From Paenibacillus aquistagni (GTDB lineage Bacteria > Bacillota > Bacilli > Paenibacillales > Paenibacillaceae): a stretch of DNA of 64,000 bases. Where the stretch lies: positions 124,001 through 188,000 of the forward strand of contig NZ_FXAZ01000001.1 of the NCBI RefSeq assembly GCF_900177815.1, written 5' to 3'. Under the pieces are notes generated by a model. It saw nothing but the letters and a program-made list of their open reading frames with translations, was not told the origin of the DNA and did no database searches. How positions within the stretch are numbered: position 1 is the stretch's first letter; every line of letters starts with the position of its first letter. Positions 9,326 to 18,826 of the stretch are shown here, piece after piece. The position numbers were made by a program, and so were the translations under genes.

Positions 9326-10694
9326 ATGGGCAGGAAACGGTTTCGTTTAGCATGGATAAGCTTGCTTGTGCTGCTTATCCTAACCGCTTGCTCAGGCGGA
9401 GCGAATTCAGAATCGGCTGTAGAGACGGAGCCGAAGACACAAGTAGAGGTAGATCATCCGACGGAAGCTGATGAACAGCAGCCTGTAACAACCTTTTCTT
9501 CAGAACCAGTGGAGCTGTTGGTGGCGACACCCTGGGGCGAGGAATATTTTAATTCACGAATTAGCGATGTTATGCGAGAGAAGCTGCCTCACATTCAAGT
9601 GACCCATGTGGATTGGAACGGAACGATCGAGCAGATGCAAGAGCATAATGCTTCTCAGATCGTGCCGGATATCGTGCTTGCTTTTACCGGGCAAGCGCCG
9701 CTTGAAGAGCTGGAGATGGTATTCCCACTTGATGAGAAGATCAAGGAATACGGCGTTGATCTAAGTACGATCGACCCGGCTATTATTGCTCAGGTTAGGT
9801 CTCGAGACAAGCAGGGACGTCTGATTGGGATTCCTCAGGAGATGGGGGTTATTGGCCATTATTGGCCTTCATTACAATAAGGAGATCTTTGATCTGTTTG
9901 GAGTCGAGTATCCAACAGATCATATGACATGGGATGAAGCGATTGAGCTTGCAGGGCAGCTGACCGCTGAGCGCAATGGGGTACAATATCGAGGCTTGGA
10001 GATGGGCAGCTATACCTTTCCGTTAAAGCAGCTGTCCGTGACTTTGACAGATCCTAAGACGGGTAACGTTCAGCTTACGGAGGAGCCAGAGTTCACACAA
10101 TACATGGAGCTGCTGAAGAAGCTGTACAGTATTCCGGGAATGTATGACGAGAATACCTATGGATTTAGTGATAAGACTGTTGCGATGCATATCGATTGGC
10201 ATGGGTATCTTACATGGTTCGGCGGCAATGATGAGGAGGCGCAGGAATTCCAGCAGGAGATGGATATCGTGCCTGTGCCAACGTTTTCTGGAAAAGAGGG
10301 GCTTGCGCCAACGCCAAATACGCAGATTTTTGCGATCAATGCCTTTAGCGAGCATAAGGAGGCGGCTTTTCAGTGGATATTGGAGAGCATCTCGCCAGAT
10401 TATCAGCTTAAGCTTGCCAAGTCGGGAACGCCGTCGGTCATTACTGGCGACAAAAGCATCAATGAACAGTTTGCACAGGACAATATCCGGTTTATTGGGA
10501 AAAACATCAACGCCTTTTTCCAATATCCTTTTACGCCTCCACCAGCCAAGATCAGTCCTTGGGACAGCTATGTGAAGCTTGAGGATGGGATCAAGACGTT
10601 CTTGCAATCGGATATGGATATTCAATCATTCTTGAGAGCTCTGCAAGAAGAATCGCAGAAGGCGATCCGTGAAGCACAATCTGCGAACGGCTAG
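9326..10694 (+). pseudogene. Solute-binding lipoprotein 3, broken by 10-bp duplication
   Basis: Start at ATG 9326, 7 bases after GAGGGGG (9312-9318); ATG 9320 is the alternative. The first frame encodes a lipoprotein signal (lipobox ILTAC) and the N-lobe but stops at 9878-9880 after GVIGHYWPSLQ. The rest of the protein continues in another frame to 10694. At 9849-9868 a 10-bp unit is present twice (TTATTGGCCA then TTATTGGCCT); removing one copy restores GVIGLHYNKEIFDLFGVEYP, which matches both paralogues (ALHYNKAIFDKFGVDYP). The remainder is intact and well conserved (ending ...QKAIREAQSANG), so the lesion is recent, reversible by slippage, or an assembly error. Without correction the product would be a 184-residue fragment. 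Confidence 0.9.
9849..9868 (+). repeat. 10-bp tandem duplication causing frameshift
   Basis: TTATTGGCCA (9849-9858) followed directly by TTATTGGCCT (9859-9868). Loss of one unit re-opens the frame of the third binding-protein gene. A 10-base change cannot keep frame, so this is a gene-off state if the sequence is right. Confidence 0.9.
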
Positions 10695-10784
10695 ATTCTA
10701 GGAAGAAGCGGAGTGCTGCTGCAGCCTGTAAAGCTCGTGAGCAGCGTTATAAGCTGCGTAATAAGATAAGCCGCGTCAAGAGGG

Positions 10785-10810
10785 GAAAAGGCCCTCTTTG
10801 GAGGGCCCTA
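10785..10810 (-). terminator. Terminator between convergent genes
   Basis: Stem GGCCCTC (10790-10796) / GAGGGCC (10801-10807). Read on the minus strand the hairpin is followed by TTTTCCCC, suiting the gene ending at 10928; on the plus strand no good T-run follows but it could still stop the binding-protein operon. The rest of 10695-10927 shows nothing recognisable. Confidence 0.5.
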
Positions 10811-10927
10811 TCAGCCGCCTATTTTCGCTTATGGAGATAGAAATGCAAGGCAAGCAGGGGATAGGGGGCGGTTCAGGCTCTATTATTACAAAGATTAGCG
10901 CAACTCTATCGAAGCTCAAATCTGCCC

Positions 10928-11653
10928 CTACCCTTCGTATTTCCTTGCCTCCATATAAGTAAGCATAAGCGCTAATAAGAATACACTCATCAGCACGTCA
11001 TAGATAATAAGGTAGCCGATCAGCATTGGCGGAGAATGGAATCGGTTGACAAGCAAGCTTGCCATGCCTGAGAAGATGAGCAGGCTGACAGCCATGGCTA
11101 TAGATGGCGGCCAGTGCTGCTTCAGTGTTTGAAATGCACGGCGAAGGGCTGTATCAAAAGACAGCCTGTCTGTCACCATCGTAAATTCCAAATAAATAAG
11201 CAGCACCCGGAATACAAGAAAAAACAATAACCCTGCGCCTAAGCCTATGGTTCCAAAGAACAGGATTAATAGAGCCATGACAGCAGAGGTTGCAAGCATC
11301 ATGGCCAGCTGCAAAAATAAAAAGGGGAGTCCGTATCGCTTATTGGCTTTCATGAGCTGAGACATGGATAAGGTCGTGCCTGTGCAGGAGGCAATGAGGG
11401 AACGGATGTAGCCTCCCTGCCCGAAGGACCATAGAAGGATCGCCACGAACAGAAACCATGAGAAAGGCAGTGAAAATAGGTGAAACATGGAAGGCATTCC
11501 GACTGCCACCAATACTCTAGAGCTTGACTCGGATGTAAGCGTAAGCGCTTGAGTGCCAAACAATATGGCCAGAAGAATAATATCGATGATGATGGGCTGG
11601 ATGACAATATAAGGATAACGTATAAGGATATGATAGGCTTGAACAATTGGCAT
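10928..11653 (-). CDS. Polytopic membrane protein of unknown function
   Basis: 241 residues from the ATG at 11653 (MPIVQAYHIL), chosen because AAGGAGG lies 6 bases upstream; a longer frame to 11680 lacks a ribosome site. Six or so hydrophobic segments fill the protein (e.g. YPYIVIQPIIIDIILLAILF). I do not recognise the family. It is 42 bases downstream of the sensor kinase gene on the same strand and is probably co-transcribed, so it may be an output or accessory of the two-component system (inference). Confidence 0.75.
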   Translation of the reverse strand: MPIVQAYHILIRYPYIVIQPIIIDIILLAILFGTQALTLTSESSSRVLVAVGMPSMFHLFSLPFSWFLFVAILLWSFGQGGYIRSLIASCTGTTLSMSQLMKANKRYGLPFLFLQLAMMLATSAVMALLILFFGTIGLGAGLLFFLVFRVLLIYLEFTMVTDRLSFDTALRRAFQTLKQHWPPSIAMAVSLLIFSGMASLLVNRFHSPPMLIGYLIIYDVLMSVFLLALMLTYMEARKYEG

Positions 11654-11695
11654 AGGCGCCTCCTTGAGGTAAAATATCACGTCTGAGATTAGGAA

Positions 11696-13099
11696 TCAGC
11701 CTGCAGTTAAGCTTTGTCGGTTCTGTTCTAGAATGGATAAGGGATGACTGGGCAGCCGAATCCAAAAGGTGGAGCCTTCTCCAAGCTTGCTCTCGCACCA
11801 TATTTCTCCTTGATGCGCTTCTACAAGCGCTTTGGCGATGCTTAATCCGACACCAAGCCCGCCGCTGTCTCTTGATCTTGACTTGTCAGTTCGATAGAAG
11901 CGGTCAAAGACTCGAGTAAGATCTTCCGCGGCTATGCCCATACCCGTATCTTTACAGAACACATAGATGCTCCCGTTCTGATGAAGAAGCCCGACTTGGA
12001 TGTGACCGCCGCGGGGAGTGTATTTGATCGCGTTATACATAACATTAGATAAAATCTGCATCATTCGGTCTGGATCAACGAGCAGCATGCACGGCGTTCT
12101 GGATGGCACAAACTCGAACTGAATCTCTTTATCTCGGCTTAAGAATAAAAATCCCTCATAGATGTTTTGAACAAGACGTGAGAGATTGACCTCCTGCTTG
12201 TTCAGCTCAAATTGCGCACCTTCCGCTTCGGATAGCTTCTCCATATCTTCCACCAATCGATATAAACGCTCAATATCGACTAAAATGCGCTGGATATGCT
12301 CTGTTGTCAGCGGATAGATCCCGTCGATAATGGCGTCCAGATGGGACAGCACGGCAGTAAGCGGGGTTCTAAGCTCATGAGTAAGGTCCTGCATCAACTG
12401 ATTGCGCCAAGCTTCATGCCGCTCGAATTGATTCATCAAGGTATTGATCGCCGTTATCATAATCTTCAGTTCTTCTGTTCCATGGACTTTTAGAGGAATT
12501 GGCCGGTTATCGATAACAATTGATTCCGCCAATCGTGCGGTTGTCCGAATAGATCGGCTTATCCGCCATGCTAGTCCTGTGCATACAAGAAGCACAGCCA
12601 AGATGCTAGCGATCAGCAGCTGCTTGCTGCGCAGTTGATACTGCTGCTCCAAGACCTGAAGGGCAGGTGAGTAACTGGCTTGCTCCATATCATAGTAAGT
12701 CATTAGATAGCCTTCTAGTTGTCCATCGATAACAACAGGTACTTCAGTGGCATAGATGGAAGGGCGAGCCTGCCACTGTGGATCAAGCAGATTGATATAC
12801 AAGTCCTCTCGATTCGGTCCCGTATACTGAATGGGAACGGAGAAATGCTGGCTTGCTTCCTGAAACAGCGCCAAGCGCTCTGCTTGCTCTGTCGCATGCT
12901 TGAGGCGTTCCCGAATAGTGTACAGCAGGTGATAGCTTTGCTCCTTGGCAAGCTGCTGCTTGTACTGATGCAGCTCACGATCCCATACGTAACGGAACCC
13001 TGTATATAAGCTTGCAATCAACACGAATGACAAGCTCATCAGCAGCACAAGAAGCCAAGCTTGAGTTGATAGGGTCAAGGATGGCAGGCGTCGTCGCAT
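11696..13099 (-). CDS. Sensor histidine kinase (OmpR/EnvZ class)
   Basis: 467 residues: membrane helix 1 (about 14-34), an extracytoplasmic sensor of about 125 residues, helix 2 (about 160-178), a HAMP linker (to about 228), the dimerisation helix with phospho-accepting His241 (QDLTHELRTPLTAVLSHLDA), and an ATPase domain with the N-box (NVMYNAIKYTP), G1 (DTGMGIA) and G2 (GLGVGLSI) motifs. It phosphorylates the response regulator encoded 9 bases upstream on the same strand. GAGGAGA precedes the ATG at 13099. The signal is unknown; no obvious target operon adjoins apart from the downstream membrane protein. Confidence 0.95.
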   Translation of the reverse strand: MRRRLPSLTLSTQAWLLVLLMSLSFVLIASLYTGFRYVWDRELHQYKQQLAKEQSYHLLYTIRERLKHATEQAERLALFQEASQHFSVPIQYTGPNREDLYINLLDPQWQARPSIYATEVPVVIDGQLEGYLMTYYDMEQASYSPALQVLEQQYQLRSKQLLIASILAVLLVCTGLAWRISRSIRTTARLAESIVIDNRPIPLKVHGTEELKIMITAINTLMNQFERHEAWRNQLMQDLTHELRTPLTAVLSHLDAIIDGIYPLTTEHIQRILVDIERLYRLVEDMEKLSEAEGAQFELNKQEVNLSRLVQNIYEGFLFLSRDKEIQFEFVPSRTPCMLLVDPDRMMQILSNVMYNAIKYTPRGGHIQVGLLHQNGSIYVFCKDTGMGIAAEDLTRVFDRFYRTDKSRSRDSGGLGVGLSIAKALVEAHQGEIWCESKLGEGSTFWIRLPSHPLSILEQNRQSLTAG

Positions 13100-13108
13100 A
13101 CATTCTCC

Positions 13109-13804
13109 TCATTCATCAGGCTGTAAGTTGAACTTATAGCCGGAACCGATCTTCGTTAAAATGTATTTTGGATTTCTTGGGTCCTCTTCGATTTTCTTGC
13201 GAATATTCCGTATATGCACATCCATCACACGTCCATCTCCGATAAAACGATAGCCCTGCACCTCATATGATAAATCATGGCGGCTAAATACCTTGCCAGG
13301 CTTCTTGACGAGGATGCTCAGCGTACGGAATTCTGTTGCCGTAAGATTAGCCGGCTGCCCGTCTATATATACATCCTCAAGCTCGAAGTTGACCATCAGC
13401 TTCCTGCGGTTGAAGTAGAGGAGGCTTGGCCCGGTCTTGCTCAAAAGGTTGATTCTTCGCTGTAGAGCATAAATTCTAGCGATAACCTCCTTCATGCGAA
13501 AAGGCTTCGTTATATAGTCGTCCGCCCCCAGGTTAAGGCCATTGATCATGTCCACTTCACGAGCCTTGGATGTAATCATTATCAGAGGGACATTGGATAC
13601 CTGCCTAATGTTGCGGCATACCTCTTCGCCTGATAGGCCAGGAATCATGAGATCGAGCACGATCAGGTCAAGCTTGTGCAATTGCAGCTTCTTCAAGGCG
13701 TCCCTGCCATCGCTTGTGATATGAACATTCCAGCCTTCGTTAATAAAATACGATTGCAAAATATCTCGGACCGAAGCTTCGTCTTCTACAATCAAGATGT
13801 CCAT
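13109..13804 (-). CDS. OmpR-family response regulator
   Basis: 231 residues. Receiver domain with acidic pocket (EDE at 7-9), phospho-acceptor Asp51 (LIVLDLMIPG) and Lys100 (ITKPF), followed by a winged-helix DNA-binding domain (about 135-226, ending VMDVHIRNIRKKIEEDPRNP). It should act as a dimeric transcription regulator when phosphorylated by the kinase encoded immediately downstream. AAGGGGGT lies 7 bases before the ATG at 13804. Confidence 0.95.
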   Translation of the reverse strand: MDILIVEDEASVRDILQSYFINEGWNVHITSDGRDALKKLQLHKLDLIVLDLMIPGLSGEEVCRNIRQVSNVPLIMITSKAREVDMINGLNLGADDYITKPFRMKEVIARIYALQRRINLLSKTGPSLLYFNRRKLMVNFELEDVYIDGQPANLTATEFRTLSILVKKPGKVFSRHDLSYEVQGYRFIGDGRVMDVHIRNIRKKIEEDPRNPKYILTKIGSGYKFNLQPDE

Positions 13805-13903
13805 TCTGTACCCCCTTAGAACTCTTCATCATGATGTTATGACTGTAATAGCTTTTCAAAATGATTGATTCTAGTTCTTGGCAAACGGCGCTTGACAAAG
13901 AGA

Positions 13904-13933
13904 CTCTATTCTATATTAATGCGTAGAATAGAG
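13904..13933. repeat. Perfect 10-bp inverted repeat in a 440-bp gap
   Basis: CTCTATTCTA (13904-13913) and TAGAATAGAG (13924-13933) with a 10-base loop. It lies 100-130 bases upstream of the response-regulator gene, in the gap 13805-14245, which otherwise holds the ilvD terminator and no credible gene. A TTGACA (13892-13897) just before it has no well-spaced -10. Candidate operator or small-RNA structure. Confidence 0.4.
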
Positions 13934-14172
13934 CTCCTAGACCAGACTGGAAGAACAAGTGAAGCGGGCATCGATGTCGCACTCTGTGGTATCCATATGA
14001 TATTAGTAAACGCTTTCAATAATGTTTGGTTATATTTTACAACAAATACTAACGAAGTACATCTGTATTGTCAAATAAATTGTGTGAAAATATTACTTTT
14101 GCAAGGGGAAGCATTCAGACATAAGCCCTATGTTTGTTGAAAATTGTAACATAGAGCATGGTGTTATAGGAG

Positions 14173-14214
14173 AAAAAGACCAGCTGGAATCGGATACTGC
14201 CGCTCCAACTGGTC
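14173..14214 (-). terminator. Intrinsic terminator of ilvD
   Basis: Read on the minus strand: stem GACCAGTTGGA / TCCAGCTGGTC (11 bp, one mismatch; plus-strand 14178-14188 and 14204-14214) followed by TTTTTCTCC. It lies 31 bases after the ilvD stop. Confidence 0.85.
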
Positions 14215-14245
14215 GGGTAATCGTTGTTACATCAATAAGATTGAA

Positions 14246-15931
14246 TTAGATCTTCAAAACGCCGCCTTGGCTGGCATTTGTAACAAGCTTGGAGTAACGA
14301 GCCAGCAGGCCTGTTTTGACTTTCGGCTCGAATCCCTTCCATTCCGCACGGCGCTGTTCAAGCTCTTCCTCTGAGACTTGCAGCTCAATCTTGCGTTCGT
14401 TCAGGTTCAAGTCGATAATATCACCGTCTCTTACGAAGGCGATTGGACCACCTTCTGCGGCCTCAGGAGAAATGTGGCCGATGCTGATGCCGCGGGAAGC
14501 GCCTGAGAAACGACCGTCTGTAATCAAGCCGACCTTGGCGCCAAGCCCCATGCCCACGATCTGGGAAGTAGGGGCGAGCATTTCTGGCATGCCAGGTCCG
14601 CCCTTTGGCCCTTCGTAGCGGATAACCACGACATGGCCTTCTTTTACTTTGCCATTGGCGATGCCAGCCAATGCTTCATCCTGCGAATCGAAGCAGATGG
14701 CTGGACCTGTATGATGGCCGCCAACCGATGGATCGACAGCGCCGACCTTCACGATTGCACCTTCTGGAGCAAGGTTGCCGAATAATACGGCAAGGCCGCC
14801 GCGAGCAGAGTGAGGGTTGTCGATCGTATGAATGACATCCGTATTCAAGATCTCGCAGCCAGCAACATTCTCGCGAAGCGTATTGCCGGTTACGGTGATG
14901 CAATCTCCATGAAGGGCGTCATCAAGCTTGAACAGCTCATTAAGAACAGCGCTTACGCCGCCTGCATTGTGCACATCTTCGATATGCCAGTCTGAAGCAG
15001 GAGCGATCTTCGCCAGATGCGGAACGCGTTCTGCCACTTCATTGATGCGGCCAATTGAATATTCAACGCCAGCTTCATGAGCGATCGCAAGCGTATGAAG
15101 TACGGTATTGGTAGAGCCGCCCAGCGCCATATCAAGCGCGAAGGCATTATCAATTGCTTTTTCTGTTACGATATCGCGAGGCTTGATGTCTCGCTTGATC
15201 AGCTCCATAAGCTGTGCCGCAGAGCGCTTTACGAATTCACGGCGTTCTGGGGATACGGCAAGGATTGTGCCGTTGCCAGGGAGGGCAATCCCAAGCGCTT
15301 CAGCTAGGCAGTTCATGGAGTTCGCAGTGAACATACCAGAACATGAGCCGCAAGTTGGGCAGCCGTATTGTTCCAATTCGAGCAGGCTCTGCTCATCAAT
15401 CTTGCCTGATTGGAAGGCGCCTACGCCCTCAAATACGCTTGTAAGCGAGATGGAGCGACCTGTCGAGTCTTTACCAGCCTTCATCGGGCCGCCGCTTACG
15501 AATACGGTAGGGATATTGCAGCGAAGCGCACCCATGATCATGCCTGGTGTAATCTTGTCACAGTTCGGGATACATACCATGCCGTCGAACCAGTGAGCGG
15601 ATACGACCGTTTCTACGGAATCTGCAATAATATCACGGCTTGGCAAGGAGTAGCGCATGCCGATATGTCCCATGGCGATCCCATCATCAACACCAATTGT
15701 GTTGAATTCGAACGGAACGCCGCCAGCTTCACGAATCGCATCTTTTACAATCTTGCCGAATTCCTGCAAATGCACATGGCCAGGAACGATATCAATGTAC
15801 GAGTTGCATACTGCGATAAACGGCTTGTCGAAGTCTTCTTCCTTCACGCCTGCTGCACGAAGCAAGCTGCGGTGAGGAGCACGATCAAAGCCTTTTTTAA
15901 TCATATCTGAGCGCATTCTAGGGGATGCCAT
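14246..15931 (-). CDS. ilvD: Dihydroxy-acid dehydratase
   Basis: 561 residues from ATG 15931 ([10 protein letters not shown]), preceded by GGAGGA; an upstream frame to 16000 has no ribosome site and would add 23 residues not expected in the family. It dehydrates 2,3-dihydroxy-isovalerate and -methylvalerate in the penultimate step of valine/isoleucine synthesis. Iron-sulfur cluster cysteines: Cys42 (AVCNSY), Cys124 (NCDKITPGM, with the Mg-binding Lys126) and Cys197 ([10 protein letters not shown]). Also GGSTNTVLH and DGRFSGA. It stands alone here: no other ilv gene adjoins, and an AT-rich gap of about 390 bp separates it from the next gene upstream. Confidence 0.97.
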   Translation of the reverse strand: MASPRMRSDMIKKGFDRAPHRSLLRAAGVKEEDFDKPFIAVCNSYIDIVPGHVHLQEFGKIVKDAIREAGGVPFEFNTIGVDDGIAMGHIGMRYSLPSRDIIADSVETVVSAHWFDGMVCIPNCDKITPGMIMGALRCNIPTVFVSGGPMKAGKDSTGRSISLTSVFEGVGAFQSGKIDEQSLLELEQYGCPTCGSCSGMFTANSMNCLAEALGIALPGNGTILAVSPERREFVKRSAAQLMELIKRDIKPRDIVTEKAIDNAFALDMALGGSTNTVLHTLAIAHEAGVEYSIGRINEVAERVPHLAKIAPASDWHIEDVHNAGGVSAVLNELFKLDDALHGDCITVTGNTLRENVAGCEILNTDVIHTIDNPHSARGGLAVLFGNLAPEGAIVKVGAVDPSVGGHHTGPAICFDSQDEALAGIANGKVKEGHVVVIRYEGPKGGPGMPEMLAPTSQIVGMGLGAKVGLITDGRFSGASRGISIGHISPEAAEGGPIAFVRDGDIIDLNLNERKIELQVSEEELEQRRAEWKGFEPKVKTGLLARYSKLVTNASQGGVLKI

Positions 15932-16196
15932 TACGATTCCTCCACTTCTGTACGTCATTGCTTCAACGTATTTCAAGTTATTAATATATGAGTCTACCAT
16001 AATTGAGAATAAAACATAATATTTTTTAGCATAAAAACAAGATTTTTATATCAAAAGTAGAAAAGTAAGTATCATACATCTTTAAGAAATAATAGTATTG
16101 AGGGGCGTAAAGGAAAAACATCAGCAAGAAGAGGAATCGAAAGTGCAAAAAGAAGCAAAACAAAGAGAAATTAATAATTAAAAACAGCAAAAACAC

Positions 16197-16225
16197 TTGA
16201 AAACATGGACGGGTGCTTTTATACT
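16197..16225 (+). promoter_or_regulatory. SigA-type promoter of metallophosphoesterase gene
   Basis: TTGAAA (16197-16202), 17-base spacer, TATACT (16220-16225). Gives a leader of about 90 bases before the SD AGGGGAG (16314-16320). The rest of 15932-16325 is AT-rich and carries the divergent ilvD promoter region, in which I cannot fix a single promoter. Confidence 0.65.
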
Positions 16226-16325
16226 CAACCTAAAGGCTGACATCAGCTGTTCTTGGTTTATTTCGTTACTCAATCAAACCATACTGCGGTTAACTGTATA
16301 GATCTTGGATGCGAGGGGAGAAGAG

Positions 16326-17243
16326 ATGCCTTTACCGTCAATTCGCTTTGGTCTAATGACAGATGTTCATTATGACATCATGCCTAATGCAAGCGCACGC
16401 CTTGAGGATTTTATTCAAGAGATGGTCAACGAGGATGTGGATTTTATTGTTCAATTAGGTGACTTCTGTCATCCGACACAAGAGAACAATCCTTTTTTAC
16501 AGGTGTGGAACCAGTTTAAAGGGTCCCGCTATCATGTGCTTGGCAATCATGATATGGATCGCAATGACAAACAGACGATGATGGATTATTTGGGTATGCA
16601 AAGCTCATATTATTCCTTTGACCAAGGCGAGTTTCACTTCGTTGTATTGGATGGGAATTATCTCAAGCGTGGCGATCAGTATGTGGATTATGATCATGCG
16701 AATTACGGAAGATATCCCCATCTGGTCGATCATATTTCATCAGAGCAGCTGGAGTGGCTGAGGAAAGATCTAAGAGAGACAAAGAAGCATACGATCATAT
16801 TCAGCCATCAGAATCTAGATGATTCGGAGCTTGGGCTCAAGAATGGCAGCGAGCTCAGGGAGATTTTTCGCATAGCTAATGAAGCGGCGGGATACCAGAA
16901 GGTGGTAGCATGCTTTAACGGACACAACCATCTAGATGGGGTTAAGGTCATTGATTCCATTTACTACATTCACGTAAACAGCATGTCTTACTATTATATG
17001 GGCGAGGAATATGATGTAATCCGGTATTCGGAGGAGGTGACGGGAAAGTATCCGATCTTAGCCAAGTCCGCTCCCTATGAAGATGCCTTATATGCTGTTG
17101 TAACCATCGGAGCAGGGTTAATAACAATAAGCGGCAGAGAAAGCCAGTATGTGGGACCTTCCCCGCGAGCATGCGGGCATCCAAACATGGCTGGCGGCCA
17201 CGAAGTATCGGCTAGGATCTCAAGTCGGCAATTGCACTATTAG
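16326..17243 (+). CDS. Calcineurin-type metallophosphoesterase
   Basis: 305 residues from ATG 16326, 5 bases after AGGGGAG. The dinuclear metal site of the family is visible in order: DVH near residue 15, GD (VQLGDFCHP), GNHD (HVLGNHDMDR), H in FSHQN and NGHNH. Substrate unknown: such enzymes cleave phosphomonoesters, nucleotides or glycerophosphodiesters. No signal peptide, so cytoplasmic. It ends in its own hairpin terminator and appears monocistronic. Confidence 0.88.
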   Translation: MPLPSIRFGLMTDVHYDIMPNASARLEDFIQEMVNEDVDFIVQLGDFCHPTQENNPFLQVWNQFKGSRYHVLGNHDMDRNDKQTMMDYLGMQSSYYSFDQGEFHFVVLDGNYLKRGDQYVDYDHANYGRYPHLVDHISSEQLEWLRKDLRETKKHTIIFSHQNLDDSELGLKNGSELREIFRIANEAAGYQKVVACFNGHNHLDGVKVIDSIYYIHVNSMSYYYMGEEYDVIRYSEEVTGKYPILAKSAPYEDALYAVVTIGAGLITISGRESQYVGPSPRACGHPNMAGGHEVSARISSRQLHY

Positions 17244-17268
17244 AAGACAAGCTAGTGTAAGCATTCAG

Positions 17269-17305
17269 TATCAATCCCTAGATTCCTAGATATCAATCCC
17301 TAGAT
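17269..17305 (+). repeat. 15-bp direct repeat
   Basis: TATCAATCCCTAGAT occurs at 17269-17283 and again at 17291-17305, spaced by 7 bases, between the metallophosphoesterase stop and its terminator. Likely a small local duplication. Confidence 0.6.
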
Positions 17306-17322
17306 ATACGCATCCTAGTACA

Positions 17323-17357
17323 ACACAGGGCGCAACCAATGAGGTTGCGCCCTGTGT
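17323..17357. terminator. Strong bidirectional terminator hairpin
   Basis: 15-bp perfect stem ACACAGGGCGCAACC (17323-17337) / GGTTGCGCCCTGTGT (17343-17357), loop AATGA, then TTTAGG on the plus strand. It separates the convergent metallophosphoesterase and acyltransferase genes. Confidence 0.75.
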
Positions 17358-17436
17358 TTAGGAGTGAAGCGGTAAAGTATATGTGAAGCATTCGTCAGGA
17401 TCCGGTGTGATGAGATGAAGGGTTAGCGGGGGGAGG

Positions 17437-18528
17437 CTAACTATGCTTCATGTGCGAGCGCCAAGCGCCGCGGCGGATCCATCCGAATACAGCTTCGCTA
17501 TTGGGTTCAATAACGGGGCGTGTCCATTGACGCACCTTCGGATGAAGCAATAAGATCGTGCTGGTCACTGCACAAGCAATCAGCAAGATGGCAAACCATC
17601 CATTCGTAATATGATCATACATGCCCGTGGCAGCGATGATGCGGATGATGATGCCGTGGATCAGAAATACGTAAAGGGTTCGTTTGCCCCAATCGGTAAA
17701 AGCGCACAATCGCTGCGGCACCCATGCTAGAAACGCAATGGAGCCGATAAATTCAATGCCATATATCACGCAGCGCATCACGATGGCTTGCCATGATGAA
17801 TGCATCCACCCAAGCTCATAGAAGTTCATGCTGTTGGAGAGCCATGCGGGCTCCAAATGCGGAGCGAAGACAAACATGACCGTGAACAGCACGAGTGATA
17901 CGGCTAAGCCAGCGGTGCGAATAGCCCCGTGCATGCGTGCTTGAATCCATTCTAAGGAGAAGCTGTAGCCAATCACGAAGAACGGGAAGTAGACAAGGGT
18001 CTTCATAAATCCGAACCAAGTTCCTTGTATCGGAAGAAAGCCTGCGAGAATGCCGATGGCACAAGCCCAGATGAACGGATGTCTCACATTCAAGCGAGCA
18101 AATACTCTCATAAGCAGTCTCCAGATCATATGCCCAACAAGAAACCATAATAATAGGTATGGCACAAAAAAGGAGTGCTTGATTCCCGGCACCTGAAACC
18201 AAATGATATCAAGCAGGGAATAAATCGATTGAAACAATAAATATTGAAGAGCTATTTGCTTCAAGATCCGGTCGCCTGAATGTCCTAACAGATTGTTTTT
18301 GGCAAAGTAACCGGTAACGCCGACAAACAGCGGCATTTGGAAGGTCAGCATCCATAAGAACAATGCTTTGACCTCAGGCATCGTTTGAATCAACGGTTCT
18401 ACGGCATTTCCGACAAACACAGACACAATCAGCATGAATCGAAGATTTAATCCGAAATTCTCTCCACTCCAAGGCGAGTCCTTCGGATTGCTGCTGCGCA
18501 GGCGGTACCGCAATGGTGTTCCCGACAT
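17437..18528 (-). CDS. Acyltransferase-3 family membrane protein
   Basis: 363 residues, about ten hydrophobic segments, with the sequence character of the acyltransferase-3/OatA membrane family (e.g. FQMPLFVGVTGYFAKNN, LIHGIIIRIIAATG). Such proteins move acetyl or other acyl groups onto cell-surface glycans. GAGGAGGAA lies 5-6 bases before the ATG at 18528. No surface-polysaccharide genes adjoin, so the acceptor cannot be inferred. Family assignment is moderately firm. Confidence 0.75.
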   Translation of the reverse strand: MSGTPLRYRLRSSNPKDSPWSGENFGLNLRFMLIVSVFVGNAVEPLIQTMPEVKALFLWMLTFQMPLFVGVTGYFAKNNLLGHSGDRILKQIALQYLLFQSIYSLLDIIWFQVPGIKHSFFVPYLLLWFLVGHMIWRLLMRVFARLNVRHPFIWACAIGILAGFLPIQGTWFGFMKTLVYFPFFVIGYSFSLEWIQARMHGAIRTAGLAVSLVLFTVMFVFAPHLEPAWLSNSMNFYELGWMHSSWQAIVMRCVIYGIEFIGSIAFLAWVPQRLCAFTDWGKRTLYVFLIHGIIIRIIAATGMYDHITNGWFAILLIACAVTSTILLLHPKVRQWTRPVIEPNSEAVFGWIRRGAWRSHMKHS

Positions 18529-18826
18529 TGTCGTTCCTCCTCTTGCGAGTTCAAGGTAACGCCCAGAGTTTTTTGTTTATTTAATGTTTCGTATCGAAGA
18601 TAACATATCTGGCAGTATGTTCTTGTGATATTAGTCACAAAGTATCCAGTGGAAAGGTTTGAATTTTTGGCAGTTTCATGAACGTGCATTTTTTAACGTA
18701 GTTGGCAGGCTTTTGATACAAGGTCTGAAGGGACTTTGATGTGGGAAACCATTTTTCCAATGATTGACGGCTTATTCGACTTCTCCTAAACTAAAGATGA
18801 TCACGGGTAGGTGGAGGGAGTTGAGA

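Noticed and set aside
9320-9880. Short functional binding protein of about 185 residues
   Set aside because: It would hold only one lobe; the downstream frame continues the same protein exactly, and a 10-bp duplication explains the break.
10023-10625. Minus-strand frame of 200 codons in the third binding-protein gene
   Set aside because: Shadow of the real coding strand, which matches its two paralogues.
13865-14140. 91-codon open frame in the gap before ilvD
   Set aside because: No ribosome site, AT-biased non-coding composition, overlaps the inverted repeat, and no recognisable protein features.
18720-18760. Possible cre (CcpA) site upstream of kdgK
   Set aside because: GGGAAA...TTTTCC pairing is imperfect and lacks the central CG of the cre consensus.
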